A stretch of DNA of 64,000 nucleotides, from positions 1 through 64,000 of the forward strand of contig CALGMR010000011.1 in NCBI GenBank assembly GCA_937958815.1, in the 5' to 3' direction. Made by a program: the position numbers and the translations under genes. How positions within the stretch are numbered: the stretch's first letter is position 1; every line of letters begins with the position of its first letter. Of this stretch, positions 26,199-34,904 are shown piece after piece. Source of the DNA: an uncultured Rhizobiaceae group bacterium. GTDB lineage: Bacteria; Pseudomonadota; Alphaproteobacteria; Rhizobiales; Rhizobiaceae. The notes beneath the pieces were generated by a model. The model saw only the letters and a list, made by a program, of their open reading frames with translations, searched no databases and was not told the DNA's origin.

Positions 26199-26543
26199 CT
26201 AGAGACCTTCGATTGCAGTCTCTAAGTCTGCAATGGTTTGCTCAGTCTCTTTTTGCTTTTCGCGCAAGCTTTGCAACTGCAAGCTGTAAACGTCTCGGAC
26301 CTTGTCCATAGACCCGCCTGCTTCATCAAACTCATGCAAATCAAGGACTTCTCCAATTTCCCCAAGGGACAAACCTATGCGTTTGCAAAAGAGTGCAATG
26401 CGAAGACGTTCTCTGTCCTCAGCACTGTAAAGCCGCGTTGTTCCAGACCGTTCTGGTGTGACCAGACCTCGGTCTTCGTAAAAACGTAGTGCGCGCAAAG
26501 TAACATCAAACTCCCGCGCTAGATCGCCAATTTTATATACCAT
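26199..26543 (-). CDS. MerR-family regulator, probably of the beta-oxidation operon
   Basis: A 114-residue regulator with the MerR winged HTH MVYKIGDLAREFDVTLRALRFYEDRGLV, RLYSAEDRERLRIALFCK for the wing and recognition helix, and a C-terminal coiled coil (SLQLQSLREKQKETEQTIADLETAIEGL). No effector-binding cysteines or domain are seen, which sets it apart from metal-sensing MerR proteins and fits the LiuR-like branch that controls acyl-CoA or branched-chain degradation. It lies directly upstream of the operon in the same direction, separated by a dyad-bearing spacer. The start at MVYKIGD is preferred; a longer frame upstream to 26720 looks non-coding. Confidence 0.82.
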   Translation of the reverse strand: MVYKIGDLAREFDVTLRALRFYEDRGLVTPERSGTTRLYSAEDRERLRIALFCKRIGLSLGEIGEVLDLHEFDEAGGSMDKVRDVYSLQLQSLREKQKETEQTIADLETAIEGL

Positions 26544-26929
26544 GCCCTGAGCCGCTGCCTCTAGAATGGGAAACGGCATTGCCCTTTCCGTTGCTTGTTT
26601 AGTATTCCAATCTTCGAAGTTTCGAAAGTGACAAAACGCACACCCGGGGCACTGAGTTGTCGATATGCGCACTTTGGAAACTATAGAGGCTCCTTCGAAT
26701 AAAAGAGCAGAACCTCGCATTTGTCATTTCTCTAATATTCACCAATGTTGACCCTAGGTCAACTGGGCCGACGATTTTGTTATCAGACCCATTCAATTAA
26801 CCGGAGTTAACGCGCTGTTTACCATGTTTGAAGAAAGTGCAGTCTAAGCGGTTGGCAGAAATCTGTTTACCCGCACGACTTAAAAAATTTGGTCATTTTG
26901 AAAAAGTGACACGGGAACGGAAAAGTAAA
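26544..26929. promoter_or_regulatory. Divergent regulatory spacer between the MerR gene and the PodJ-like gene
   Basis: No convincing gene is present. On the minus strand TTGACC and AATATT are 17 bases apart, a good promoter for the MerR gene; its -35 box overlaps a perfect dyad GTTGACC-CTA-GGTCAAC at 26747-26763. On the plus side TTAA-N6-TTAAC at 26797-26811 resembles a CtrA box but with spacing one base short. A seven-codon ORF (ATG at 26824, stop at 26845-26847) precedes the PodJ-like start. Confidence 0.4.
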
Positions 26930-29900
26930 ATGCGTCAAGCCTATCCAGGACTGTACGGACAAACACCTCAAAACGCCGCAAATGCTGGGGTTTCAACGGG
27001 TGATGACCGTTTGCTGAACATCAAGCGTGCTGTTGATTCGATTGAACAAAGGCTCAACGCAAGTGCAATGAATCAGCAGTCGGTCACACCGCAGGCGCCA
27101 ACTTTTGCGATGGCTCATAACCCGAATCACCCGATGAATGCGGGGGCGTTTGGCGGCCAAAATCCAAATATGGCTTCCCAATCTTCGCCTGATGCTGCTC
27201 AGTTAAACATGCTGCAGGAAGAAATTGCACGCCTGTCAAACCAGGTTATGTCGCCGGCACATGGCCAAACTCATATGCACAATTCTACTGCGGGGCAGCC
27301 TAATTTCGCTCCGAATATGAATTCAGCTGCTGCAGAAATTGCTCAGCGCCAGCAAATGTTGCGCCAAACCACACCGCAAATGGGCGCGGCCGCTCTTTCG
27401 CACAATCCACAACAAGCAGCGATCCAACAAACGGTGCAGTCAGCAGCCAGAGACTCGATTGCTGAAGCCTTGGAAGAATTGAAGGCCGAAATGGCCGCAA
27501 TGCGTCAACAGGTCGAAAAACCAATTGCGATCAAACAAGACGTTCCACAAGAAGAAATTGACCGCATCGCTCAAGCCGTGGCTGACATGCAAAATGGCTC
27601 GCAAATTGACGAAGAAGCGTTTGTTCGTTTGCAAAACGAATTGGAATCTCTTCGCGACAACCTGACACAAGATCTGCGCACAAACATCGCCCAAGACATT
27701 CAAAGCAGCACTGAATCTCTGCAGGGTTCCGTGTCAGACATCCAAAACTCTGTAAGCAGTGTGCGCGAGGAAATTCATCAAGCCACCAACAACCAGGCTG
27801 GAATCGTTTCGGCTCGCATCGATGCATTGGCGCAAGGCATTGACCAAATGTCACTGCAATCTGGTAATTCGGTGGGTCCGGCCGTTGAAAATCTGACAGC
27901 CCAACTCGACACGCTCAGAATGTCTGTTGAAGACCTTCCTCAGACATTGGCAATGTCTCGATTGGAAGAGCGGTTGCAGGACATGACCGCAAAGATCGAA
28001 GGTTTTGCGCACATGGCTCAACAGCCAGCTGCCGTTGCTCCAGGTATCACACCACAAGATTTGAGTGCACTTGAAGCACGTATGGATGAAATTGCACGAG
28101 GTTTGGTGGCCGTTTCAAATTCTGGCAACAAAGCCCCAGAAGTGGATTTGACTGCGGTTGATCGTGTGGAAGCCCGCATCAGCGAGCTTAGCCGCACAAT
28201 CGACATGATTTCCCAGCGTGACAATGCAGCTGAGTTTGAACAGCTCGCTGTTCGTATCGATGGTTTGACAGAGCGTTTGGGCTCCTTTGAAAAATATGCA
28301 GAAAATGGAGACCTGGGCGGAGCCAGTGCGATGTTTGCGGCACCAGACATTGGTGTCATCGAAGAACAATTGCGCACTTTGACAGCGCAAATGGAACACA
28401 ATGCCGGGCAATCGCAAACCGAGCAGCTGGAACAACAAATTCAACGTCTGTCTGATCGTATTGAACAGCAAGCTGCCCAACCCGTTGCTGGTGTCGAAAC
28501 GATCGAAGCGCAAATCCAACAACTTTATGCACGTGTTGAAGAAGCCGCTAACGTCAATTCGACAGCAGCGCAGATGTCCAACTTGGAAGCCCAAATTGGT
28601 CAGATCATACGTACTATGAACAAGCAGCCAGACGGCGCTGCAGTTGGTGATGTGAACGTAGACTTCGCACCAGTTGAAGCGCGTCTCGGTCAAATTGAAA
28701 ACCAATTGGTTGAAAACCAGAATTTTTCACTAGAAGCAGCTCAACAAGCTGCGCAACAGGCGGTCTCCATGATGGGATCGTCCAGTGAAGCGGGGCAAAT
28801 CATTTCTGCTTTGTCCGCAGACCTGCAGTCGCTTCAAGCCGTTGCTGAAGCCGGAAATGCAAACAACGCCCAAACAGTAAACCAAGTCAACTCGACGCTG
28901 AATCAGGTGATCGAACGCCTTAATACGATTGAAGGGTCAATTGCGCAGGTTGCTGAAACGCGCGAAGCCACATTTGTTGCGCCAGCCGCAGCTGTATCCG
29001 CAGCAGCTATGGCCGCACCTGCGGCCGCAGAAGCAGTTGCCCATCAACTGGAGCCAGAGGCTGCCGCTGATATGTCAGCATTTGCTGCCGATGGCGCAGC
29101 TGATAGTGCATCCGACGAAATGGGCGCAATTCAACGTGCGGCTGTGGAAACGGGCTTTGTTGATGCCCCTTCTGTGGACCCTAGCGATCACATTGAAGCG
29201 GCTATGAAGTTGGAGCCGGAAACGGCTGAGGATCATAGCCCGCTAGAACCGGGATCAAGCGCGCCGGATATTGACAAACTTGTTCAACAGGCGACCGCAA
29301 AATTAGATGAAACCAAAGCAAACCTCGGTGCTGCTGCCGGTACACTTGATGATGCGGTTCCGACCGATGAAATTCGCACCGATGCGGTATCAGCGGCACG
29401 TCGTGCCTTGCAGGCAACAACTGCTGAAATGAATGCAGTACGTGACGAAACAAAATCTGCATCTAAATCAGCAAAGCCAAAAATGGATGACTTGAAGTCC
29501 AAAGCAGGCGGAATGTTCTCCGGAATAAATTTTGACCGCCTTCGCAAACCAGTTGTCATGGCTGCCGCGGCACTGTTGCTGTCTATCGTCGCCTTCAAAG
29601 GCTACACCATGTTTGCTGGTGACAAAGAAATGCCGGTTGCAAAGGTCGAAGGTCCAGCGATTGAAAAAACCATAGACGGCACTACATCTGCTGTTGAAGG
29701 CGCTGTGGACGGTCTCATTGATGGCACCAAACAGGCAGGAAATGCAGTTGCAGAAACAACCGATCGAGTTGTTCGCAATGTTGAAGAAGGTATTGAGAAT
29801 ACAGCTGACGAAGTGACACAGGCAACGGAAAGTGTTCTGCCTGACGGTCCTTCTACAAACACAAAAGCGGCGGCGGAAGGCGAAACCCAACCTGCATCAG

Positions 29901-30844
29901 ATGCTGTTGCAGCGTCCGCTCCAGCAGAAGAAAACGTTGAACAACCAGCTGAAAACACCGCACCTGCAACATCACAATATGAAGTGCCGTCAAACGCTGG
30001 CCCAGCACCTTTGATTGCTGCAGCTTCTGGCGGCGATGCCAAAGCGCTCTACCAATTGGGCGTGCGATATTCCGATGGTAAAGATACAAAACGCAATATG
30101 GCCGAAGCCGCAAAATGGTTTGAAGCTTCAGCAACCGAAGGTTTTGCGCCAGCGCAGTATTCCATAGGCAGCCTGTACGAGAAGGGCATTGGCGTAAAAC
30201 GCGACTTGGCTGTGGCGAGCGACTGGTATTCCAAGGCCGCTGCTCAAGGCAATGCTCGTGCTATGCACAACTTGGCGGTCATAAACGCGACAGGCAATCC
30301 GCCTGTGAAAACTGCTGACATCGACACGGCTGTCACTTGGTTCCAACAGGCGGCCAATCTCGGCATCAAAGACAGTCAGTTCAATTTGGGCATTCTCTAC
30401 GGCCAAGGCCAAGGCGTCCCTCAAAACCTGAAAGAATCCTACAAGTGGTTCGCTCTCGCCGCCAAAACGGGCGATACAGACGCGTCCAAAAAACGCGATG
30501 AAGTTGCCAATGCAATGGACCCAGATGATCTTGATGCGGCACGCGAAGAGGTCAACCAATGGAAGCCAACCAAATTGGTTGAAGAGGCAAACCGAGTCAC
30601 TGCACCGAAATCTTGGTTGGGCAATGGTGCCGGTGGTGTGAATTCTGCTGCGAACAACACGCAGGTATTGGTTCTTAAGGCACAAGCCATGTTAAACAGC
30701 CGCGGGTTTGAAGTCGGAACTCCAGATGGTTTGATGGGCCCTAAAACCAGAAATGCGATCCGTGAGTTCCAACGTTCTGCCGGCATTCCGGTAACAGGAA
30801 AAGTGGATGGGAAGCTGCTCTCTGCACTAGGTTTGCAAACCTAG
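26930..30844 (+). CDS. podJ: PodJ-like polarity protein: coiled coil, one TM helix, Sel1 repeats, peptidoglycan-binding domain
   Basis: A 1304-residue protein with the layout of PodJ, the polar organiser of Caulobacter and its rhizobial relatives. A long cytoplasmic part (residues 1-870) is rich in Gln/Glu/Ala coiled coils with recurring LEARMDEIARGL and IEAQIQQLYARVEE-like units. One TM helix lies near residues 873-893 (VVMAAAALLLSIVAFKGY). An Ala/Pro/Glu-rich periplasmic linker follows, then Sel1 repeats (about 1030-1195, with AKALYQLGVRY and AQYSIGSLYEKGIGV) and a C-terminal PG_binding_1 domain (about 1243-1303). The ATG at 26930 (MRQAYPGLYG) is chosen; the frame opens earlier at a TTG at 26828. 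Role in pole selection is by family. Confidence 0.82.
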   Translation: MRQAYPGLYGQTPQNAANAGVSTGDDRLLNIKRAVDSIEQRLNASAMNQQSVTPQAPTFAMAHNPNHPMNAGAFGGQNPNMASQSSPDAAQLNMLQEEIARLSNQVMSPAHGQTHMHNSTAGQPNFAPNMNSAAAEIAQRQQMLRQTTPQMGAAALSHNPQQAAIQQTVQSAARDSIAEALEELKAEMAAMRQQVEKPIAIKQDVPQEEIDRIAQAVADMQNGSQIDEEAFVRLQNELESLRDNLTQDLRTNIAQDIQSSTESLQGSVSDIQNSVSSVREEIHQATNNQAGIVSARIDALAQGIDQMSLQSGNSVGPAVENLTAQLDTLRMSVEDLPQTLAMSRLEERLQDMTAKIEGFAHMAQQPAAVAPGITPQDLSALEARMDEIARGLVAVSNSGNKAPEVDLTAVDRVEARISELSRTIDMISQRDNAAEFEQLAVRIDGLTERLGSFEKYAENGDLGGASAMFAAPDIGVIEEQLRTLTAQMEHNAGQSQTEQLEQQIQRLSDRIEQQAAQPVAGVETIEAQIQQLYARVEEAANVNSTAAQMSNLEAQIGQIIRTMNKQPDGAAVGDVNVDFAPVEARLGQIENQLVENQNFSLEAAQQAAQQAVSMMGSSSEAGQIISALSADLQSLQAVAEAGNANNAQTVNQVNSTLNQVIERLNTIEGSIAQVAETREATFVAPAAAVSAAAMAAPAAAEAVAHQLEPEAAADMSAFAADGAADSASDEMGAIQRAAVETGFVDAPSVDPSDHIEAAMKLEPETAEDHSPLEPGSSAPDIDKLVQQATAKLDETKANLGAAAGTLDDAVPTDEIRTDAVSAARRALQATTAEMNAVRDETKSASKSAKPKMDDLKSKAGGMFSGINFDRLRKPVVMAAAALLLSIVAFKGYTMFAGDKEMPVAKVEGPAIEKTIDGTTSAVEGAVDGLIDGTKQAGNAVAETTDRVVRNVEEGIENTADEVTQATESVLPDGPSTNTKAAAEGETQPASDAVAASAPAEENVEQPAENTAPATSQYEVPSNAGPAPLIAAASGGDAKALYQLGVRYSDGKDTKRNMAEAAKWFEASATEGFAPAQYSIGSLYEKGIGVKRDLAVASDWYSKAAAQGNARAMHNLAVINATGNPPVKTADIDTAVTWFQQAANLGIKDSQFNLGILYGQGQGVPQNLKESYKWFALAAKTGDTDASKKRDEVANAMDPDDLDAAREEVNQWKPTKLVEEANRVTAPKSWLGNGAGGVNSAANNTQVLVLKAQAMLNSRGFEVGTPDGLMGPKTRNAIREFQRSAGIPVTGKVDGKLLSALGLQT

Positions 30845-30900
30845 TTGCGCGGACATTTAGAAATTTAAACTCAATTTTTCTCTGTCCCAAAAGATAAAAG

Positions 30901-30931
30901 CGGTTTGGACCCAATAAATGGGATCAAACCG
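30901..30931 (+). terminator. Intrinsic terminator after the PodJ-like gene
   Basis: CGGTTTGGACCCA and TGGGATCAAACCG form a 13-position stem with one mismatch and a 5-base loop. Only three Ts follow, so termination may be partial. Confidence 0.65.
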
Positions 30932-31033
30932 TTTGACACACGATCATCACAGGCGCATGAAGCGCAAACGCTGATACGAGAACCGCTCGATCGAGCGTTC
31001 GCTGGCTATTCATATTTTTGACGGTTTGTCGCT

Positions 31034-31957
31034 GTGAACCTTTACCTTCCTATTGCCGAAATGTCGGTCAATGTACTCGTGCTTTTCAGCATGGGCGCAG
31101 GCGTGGGCTTTTTGTCGGGAATGTTTGGAGTCGGCGGCGGTTTTTTGATGACGCCGCTTCTTATTTTTTACAACATTCCGCCTGCTGTAGCTGTGGCAAC
31201 AGAAGCCAATCAAATCGTCGCGTCTTCTTTCTCGGGAGCATTGGTGCATTTGAGAAAGGGCACGCTTGATATCAAGCTTGGCATTGTCCTTTTGATCGGT
31301 GGAATAACAGGCTCGGCAATCGGTGTGGTGCTGTTTTCCTCATTGCGCGAAGCAGGGCAACTAGATCTCATTATTTCTATTCTTTATGTGGTGTTTTTGG
31401 GAACCATTGGGTCGTTGATGTTGGTTGAAAGTTTGAATGCGTTGCGCAAGAGCCGCAATCCAGACCAAGCACCGGCAGCGCTGCCGCAACAACAAACTTG
31501 GATTTCCAAACTTCCGTTCAAAATGAAGTTTCACCGTTCCCAGCTTTATCTGAGCGTTATTCCTGTGCTGGTGTTGGGAATGTTGGTCGGAGTTCTGGCG
31601 TCCATCATGGGTGTTGGTGGTGGCTTCATCATGGTGCCTGCCATGATTTACATTTTGCGCGTGCCCACCAATGTGGTGATTGGCACATCGCTCTTCCAGA
31701 TCATGTTTGTGACCATGTTCACAACCATTGCTCAATCGGCAACCAACCAAACCGTTGATATTGTGCTTGCCCTAATATTGATGGTGGGTGGCGTGATCGG
31801 CGCACAATTTGGAGCACGCGCAGGACAAAAGCTGCGTGGCGAGCAATTGCGGGCATTGCTCGGTCTTATCGTTTTAGCCGTGTGCATTCGTCTCGGTTGG
31901 GATTTGGTCACCGTGCCCAGTGAATTGTTCTCGCTGGGTGAAGGAGGAGGACACTGA
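31034..31957 (+). CDS. TauE/SafE-family anion exporter
   Basis: A 307-residue membrane protein of the TauE/SafE family with about eight hydrophobic helices. The two family repeats are clear: GVGFLSGMFGVGGGFLMTPLL near residue 30 and GVLASIMGVGGGFIMVPAMI near residue 185. Members export sulfite, sulfoacetate or related organosulfur anions; the substrate is not determined here. The GTG at 31034 gives the usual MNLYLPIAEMSVN start. It overlaps the next gene by one base (TGATG) and forms an operon with the TIGR02186 and DUF3429 genes. Confidence 0.92.
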   Translation: MNLYLPIAEMSVNVLVLFSMGAGVGFLSGMFGVGGGFLMTPLLIFYNIPPAVAVATEANQIVASSFSGALVHLRKGTLDIKLGIVLLIGGITGSAIGVVLFSSLREAGQLDLIISILYVVFLGTIGSLMLVESLNALRKSRNPDQAPAALPQQQTWISKLPFKMKFHRSQLYLSVIPVLVLGMLVGVLASIMGVGGGFIMVPAMIYILRVPTNVVIGTSLFQIMFVTMFTTIAQSATNQTVDIVLALILMVGGVIGAQFGARAGQKLRGEQLRALLGLIVLAVCIRLGWDLVTVPSELFSLGEGGGH

Positions 31958-32739
31958 TGACGCGTCTTTTCCTCACATTGGTTTTGACCCCAATTCTTTT
32001 TGTATTGCCTACACTTGTTGCAGCGCAAACCAAACCAAGCGTTCAAATTGGTCTTTCAAATGAAACCGTCGGTATCACGTCGAGTTTTGATGGCACCGAA
32101 ATCGTGGTGTTTGGTTCCATTGAAAATGGTGAGAAAGAGCGTTTGAAAAACGGGAAATATGATCTCGTTATTTCTCTCGAAGGGCCCAACGACATCAGCA
32201 CCGTTCGCCGCAAAGAAAACAAGTTTGGTATTTGGGTGAATGGATTGTCTGAACAGTTTTCAGACGTGCCCTCTTCTTACACCATGGCGGCCACACGTCC
32301 GGTGAAAGAAATTTCCAGTGCGGAAAATCTGAAAATTTTGGAAGTCGGACTGGATCATCTCAATCTCGTACCTTTGGGCAATGATTTGAGCGCTGAACAA
32401 GTCAAACTGTTCAGAGATTCTCTTGTGCGTTTGAAAATAAATAAGGGACTCTATCTGGTGGATATTGGCGGGATTGAATTTCTGACACCTACCTTGTTCA
32501 AAGCCACTTTAGCCGTTCCTGCCAACGTCCCCATCGGTCGACATCTTGCCCATGCCTATTTGTTCGATGAAGGAAAATTTGTTGCATCGCAATTTACGGA
32601 ACTTGAAGTGCGCAAAAAAGGCTTTGAACAACAAGCTTACGAATTGGCCCACAACCATGGACTCATCTATGGTATTCTGGCTGTTCTGATCGCAATGGCC
32701 ACAGGTTGGCTTGCGAGTGTGATTTTCAAGAAGGACTAA
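31957..32739 (+). CDS. TIGR02186-type periplasmic membrane-anchored protein
   Basis: A 260-residue protein with a signal peptide (residues 1-23), a beta-rich extracytoplasmic part (VGITSSFDGTEIVVFGSI, YDLVISLEGP, IWVNGLSEQF) and one C-terminal TM helix (IYGILAVLIAMATGWLASVIF). This is the alphaproteobacterial TIGR02186 family that nearly always follows a TauE/SafE gene, and it does so here by direct overlap. Its job is unknown; the constant pairing suggests it is an accessory of the exporter. Confidence 0.85.
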   Translation: MTRLFLTLVLTPILFVLPTLVAAQTKPSVQIGLSNETVGITSSFDGTEIVVFGSIENGEKERLKNGKYDLVISLEGPNDISTVRRKENKFGIWVNGLSEQFSDVPSSYTMAATRPVKEISSAENLKILEVGLDHLNLVPLGNDLSAEQVKLFRDSLVRLKINKGLYLVDIGGIEFLTPTLFKATLAVPANVPIGRHLAHAYLFDEGKFVASQFTELEVRKKGFEQQAYELAHNHGLIYGILAVLIAMATGWLASVIFKKD

Positions 32740-32741
32740 AC

Positions 32742-33212
32742 ATGTCTGAAGCAGACTATGGCGAGATCTCCGATAAATCGAAACGGATGGCTTGGTTGCT
32801 GTCTTTGAGCGGCACTATTCCGTTTTTGGGTCTTGCGATCGTTCTCGTCTTTGCACCCACTGATGGCACTTATGTGAGTTCTTCAAGCTCTGCGCTGCTG
32901 ACGTATGGCGCGATCATTCTTTCTTTTTTGGGAGGCGTGCGCTGGGGTGTTGCACTCACCCGTGCGGAAGGTCGTACTGCAACCCAAGTGTTTGTGTTGT
33001 CCGTTATCCCTGCGCTCATTGGTTGGGGGGCAGTGTTGCTTGGACAATCCACCGGGTTCTTCATTTTGGCAATTGCGTTCTTTGCCCAAGGTGTTTGGGA
33101 TTATGGTGCATGGTGCACCGATGTGATGCAGGAATGGTTTGTGAAATTGCGTATGGTTGTTTCCGGAATTGTGATTTTGTCTCTTTTCGTTGCGGCCATC
33201 GCGTCCCTATAA
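32742..33212 (+). CDS. DUF3429 membrane protein
   Basis: A 156-residue protein with four to five hydrophobic helices: MAWLLSLSGTIPFLGLAIVL, YGAIILSFLGGVRWGVAL, SVIPALIGWGAVLL and IAFFAQGVWDYGAW. The FLGGVRWG and WDYGAW motifs mark the DUF3429 family, of unknown function. It starts 2 bases after the TIGR02186 gene, with AAGGAC ahead, so it belongs to the same operon. The longer frame opening at 32706 is rejected because it would overlap the preceding gene by 34 bases. Confidence 0.85.
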   Translation: MSEADYGEISDKSKRMAWLLSLSGTIPFLGLAIVLVFAPTDGTYVSSSSSALLTYGAIILSFLGGVRWGVALTRAEGRTATQVFVLSVIPALIGWGAVLLGQSTGFFILAIAFFAQGVWDYGAWCTDVMQEWFVKLRMVVSGIVILSLFVAAIASL

Positions 33213-33289
33213 CAAATTTCCACTGTCGTTGATCGAGCGACATCACGCCCTATATTGAAGATCACAACAGTGCCGATTTGGAGCCGAAA

Positions 33290-33565
33290 ATGAGCAACGC
33301 AGTTACAAGATTTTTGGGCGATTCACCCATTCGGGTGGTGATTAAACTTGCTGTGATTTCACTCATCGTGGGTGTTGTCATGAGCACAATCGGCTGGGCA
33401 CCGCGTGATATTTACAACGGAATTTTGAACTTCTTTTCGCGCCTTTGGAATTTGGGCTTCGATGCCATAACAAATTCTCTTGAGTATCTTCTGCTCGGAG
33501 CCGCAATAGTCGTTCCGGTGTTTCTCATTCTGCGGATATTGAATTTCCGCTCGCCGCGTGGCTGA
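33290..33565 (+). CDS. DUF6460 small membrane protein
   Basis: A 91-residue protein with two helices (VVIKLAVISLIVGVVMSTIGW and YLLLGAAIVVPVFLILRIL) separated by DIYNGILNFFSRLWNLGF. The pattern FLGDSPIRV at the start and the WAPRDIYNGI turn fit the DUF6460 family seen widely in Hyphomicrobiales. The function is unknown. The ATG at 33290 has GGAGCC upstream. It overlaps the MATE gene by 8 bases, so the two are cotranscribed. Confidence 0.8.
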   Translation: MSNAVTRFLGDSPIRVVIKLAVISLIVGVVMSTIGWAPRDIYNGILNFFSRLWNLGFDAITNSLEYLLLGAAIVVPVFLILRILNFRSPRG

Positions 33566-34904
33566 GGCCACCAAAGATTTAAAAGCTGAAAAGCCATTCA
33601 ATGTCGACAATCGCATGGTATTGGCCATCGCTTGGCCGACCACCCTTGCGTATTTAACCACGCCGCTTCTTGGAATTGTCGATACGGGCGTCATTGGTCA
33701 GTTGGGCAGTGCGGCTGCTCTGGGTGGTTTGGCCATTGGCGCTATTCTGTTCGATATCATTTTCACCACATTCAATTTTCTGCGTTCCAGCACCACTGGT
33801 TTGGTGGCCCAGGCCATGGGTGCTGGAAATGAGGCAGAACAAAAAATTGTGCTGGTGAGAGCTTTGGTTCTGTCGGTGGCGATCGGTGTCTTGGTGATGC
33901 TTGCTTCGCCGTTCATCCTGCATGTGGGTGTTTGGGCGATGGGTGTGACGGGCGAGGTCGAAGCCGCAACCCGCACCTATTTTTCAATTCGCGTATTGGC
34001 AACGCCGCTCTCTCTTTTGAACTATGCAATTTTGGGATGGATACTCGGGCAGGCGCGAGCGCGATTGGGTCTGGCGCTTCAAATTATTCTCAGCGGATCG
34101 AACATTGTCTTGTCACTGTTGCTCGGGTTGCACTTTGGTTGGGGCATCGAAGGGGTTGCTTGGGCAACCGTTGCCGCTGAAGGCATAGCCACGATATTCG
34201 GGCTTGCAATTGCGTATCGTCATTATCGCGGTCACAGCATGCCCAATTTGGAGGCTTTACTTGATGGCCCGGCCTTGAAACGTTTGTTCGGTGTGAACCG
34301 TGACATCATGATCAGATCATTTGTTCTCTTCTTTGCCTTTGCTTTCTTTGCGGCTCAAGGCGCTCGGTTTGATGAGAACACGCTAGCTGCAAACGCTGTT
34401 TTGATGAACTTCTTTATGGTGTCTGGATATTTCCTCGATGGATTTGCCACTGCGGCCGAACAATTGGCGGGTCGTGCAGTGGGCGCAAAATATCGTCCAG
34501 CGTTTGATAAATCCGTTCGTCTTTGCTTGCTCTGGGGCTTTGTGCTGGCAGGGTTTGCAACCGCGATCTATTTCGCCTTTGGAAAGAGCGCGATCGACTT
34601 TCTGGTCGTCAATGAGGCGGTTCGGCAAACAGCCTATGTCTATTTGCCTTGGGCTGCGTTGACGGCAATGTTCGGTGTCGTTGCCTTCCAGATGGACGGT
34701 GTTTTCATCGGCGCGACCTGGTCAAAAGACATGCGCAATATGATGCTTGTCTCTTTGGTCGTCTATCTGATTGTCTGGTATGTATCCGTGCCCTATCTAC
34801 AAAATCACGGGCTATGGCTGGCGCTTGAAGTGTTTCTCGGCATTCGCGGTATCACGCTTTATCGCCGTCTCAAGGTCAAAGCTGCAGAAACCTTTAATTC
34901 GTAA
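33558..34904 (+). CDS. MATE-family efflux transporter (DinF-like)
   Basis: A 448-residue transporter with twelve hydrophobic helices in two six-helix halves, as in MATE proteins. The N-terminal WPTTLAYLTTPLLGIVDTGVIGQLGSA and the second-half NAVLMNFFMVSGYFLDGFATAAEQLAGRAVGA are typical of the DinF branch, which exports drugs or toxic metabolites using H+ or Na+ gradients. The start is a GTG at 33558 inside the end of the DUF6460 gene. Its 3' end overlaps the pyrD end by 11 bases on the opposite strand, a compact convergent arrangement. Confidence 0.9.
   Translation: MAEATKDLKAEKPFNVDNRMVLAIAWPTTLAYLTTPLLGIVDTGVIGQLGSAAALGGLAIGAILFDIIFTTFNFLRSSTTGLVAQAMGAGNEAEQKIVLVRALVLSVAIGVLVMLASPFILHVGVWAMGVTGEVEAATRTYFSIRVLATPLSLLNYAILGWILGQARARLGLALQIILSGSNIVLSLLLGLHFGWGIEGVAWATVAAEGIATIFGLAIAYRHYRGHSMPNLEALLDGPALKRLFGVNRDIMIRSFVLFFAFAFFAAQGARFDENTLAANAVLMNFFMVSGYFLDGFATAAEQLAGRAVGAKYRPAFDKSVRLCLLWGFVLAGFATAIYFAFGKSAIDFLVVNEAVRQTAYVYLPWAALTAMFGVVAFQMDGVFIGATWSKDMRNMMLVSLVVYLIVWYVSVPYLQNHGLWLALEVFLGIRGITLYRRLKVKAAETFNS

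Noticed and set aside
26199-26720. Longer start for the MerR regulator (173 residues)
   Set aside because: The extra N-terminal part does not look like protein and would begin almost at the predicted transcription start; MVYKIGD is the canonical MerR beginning.
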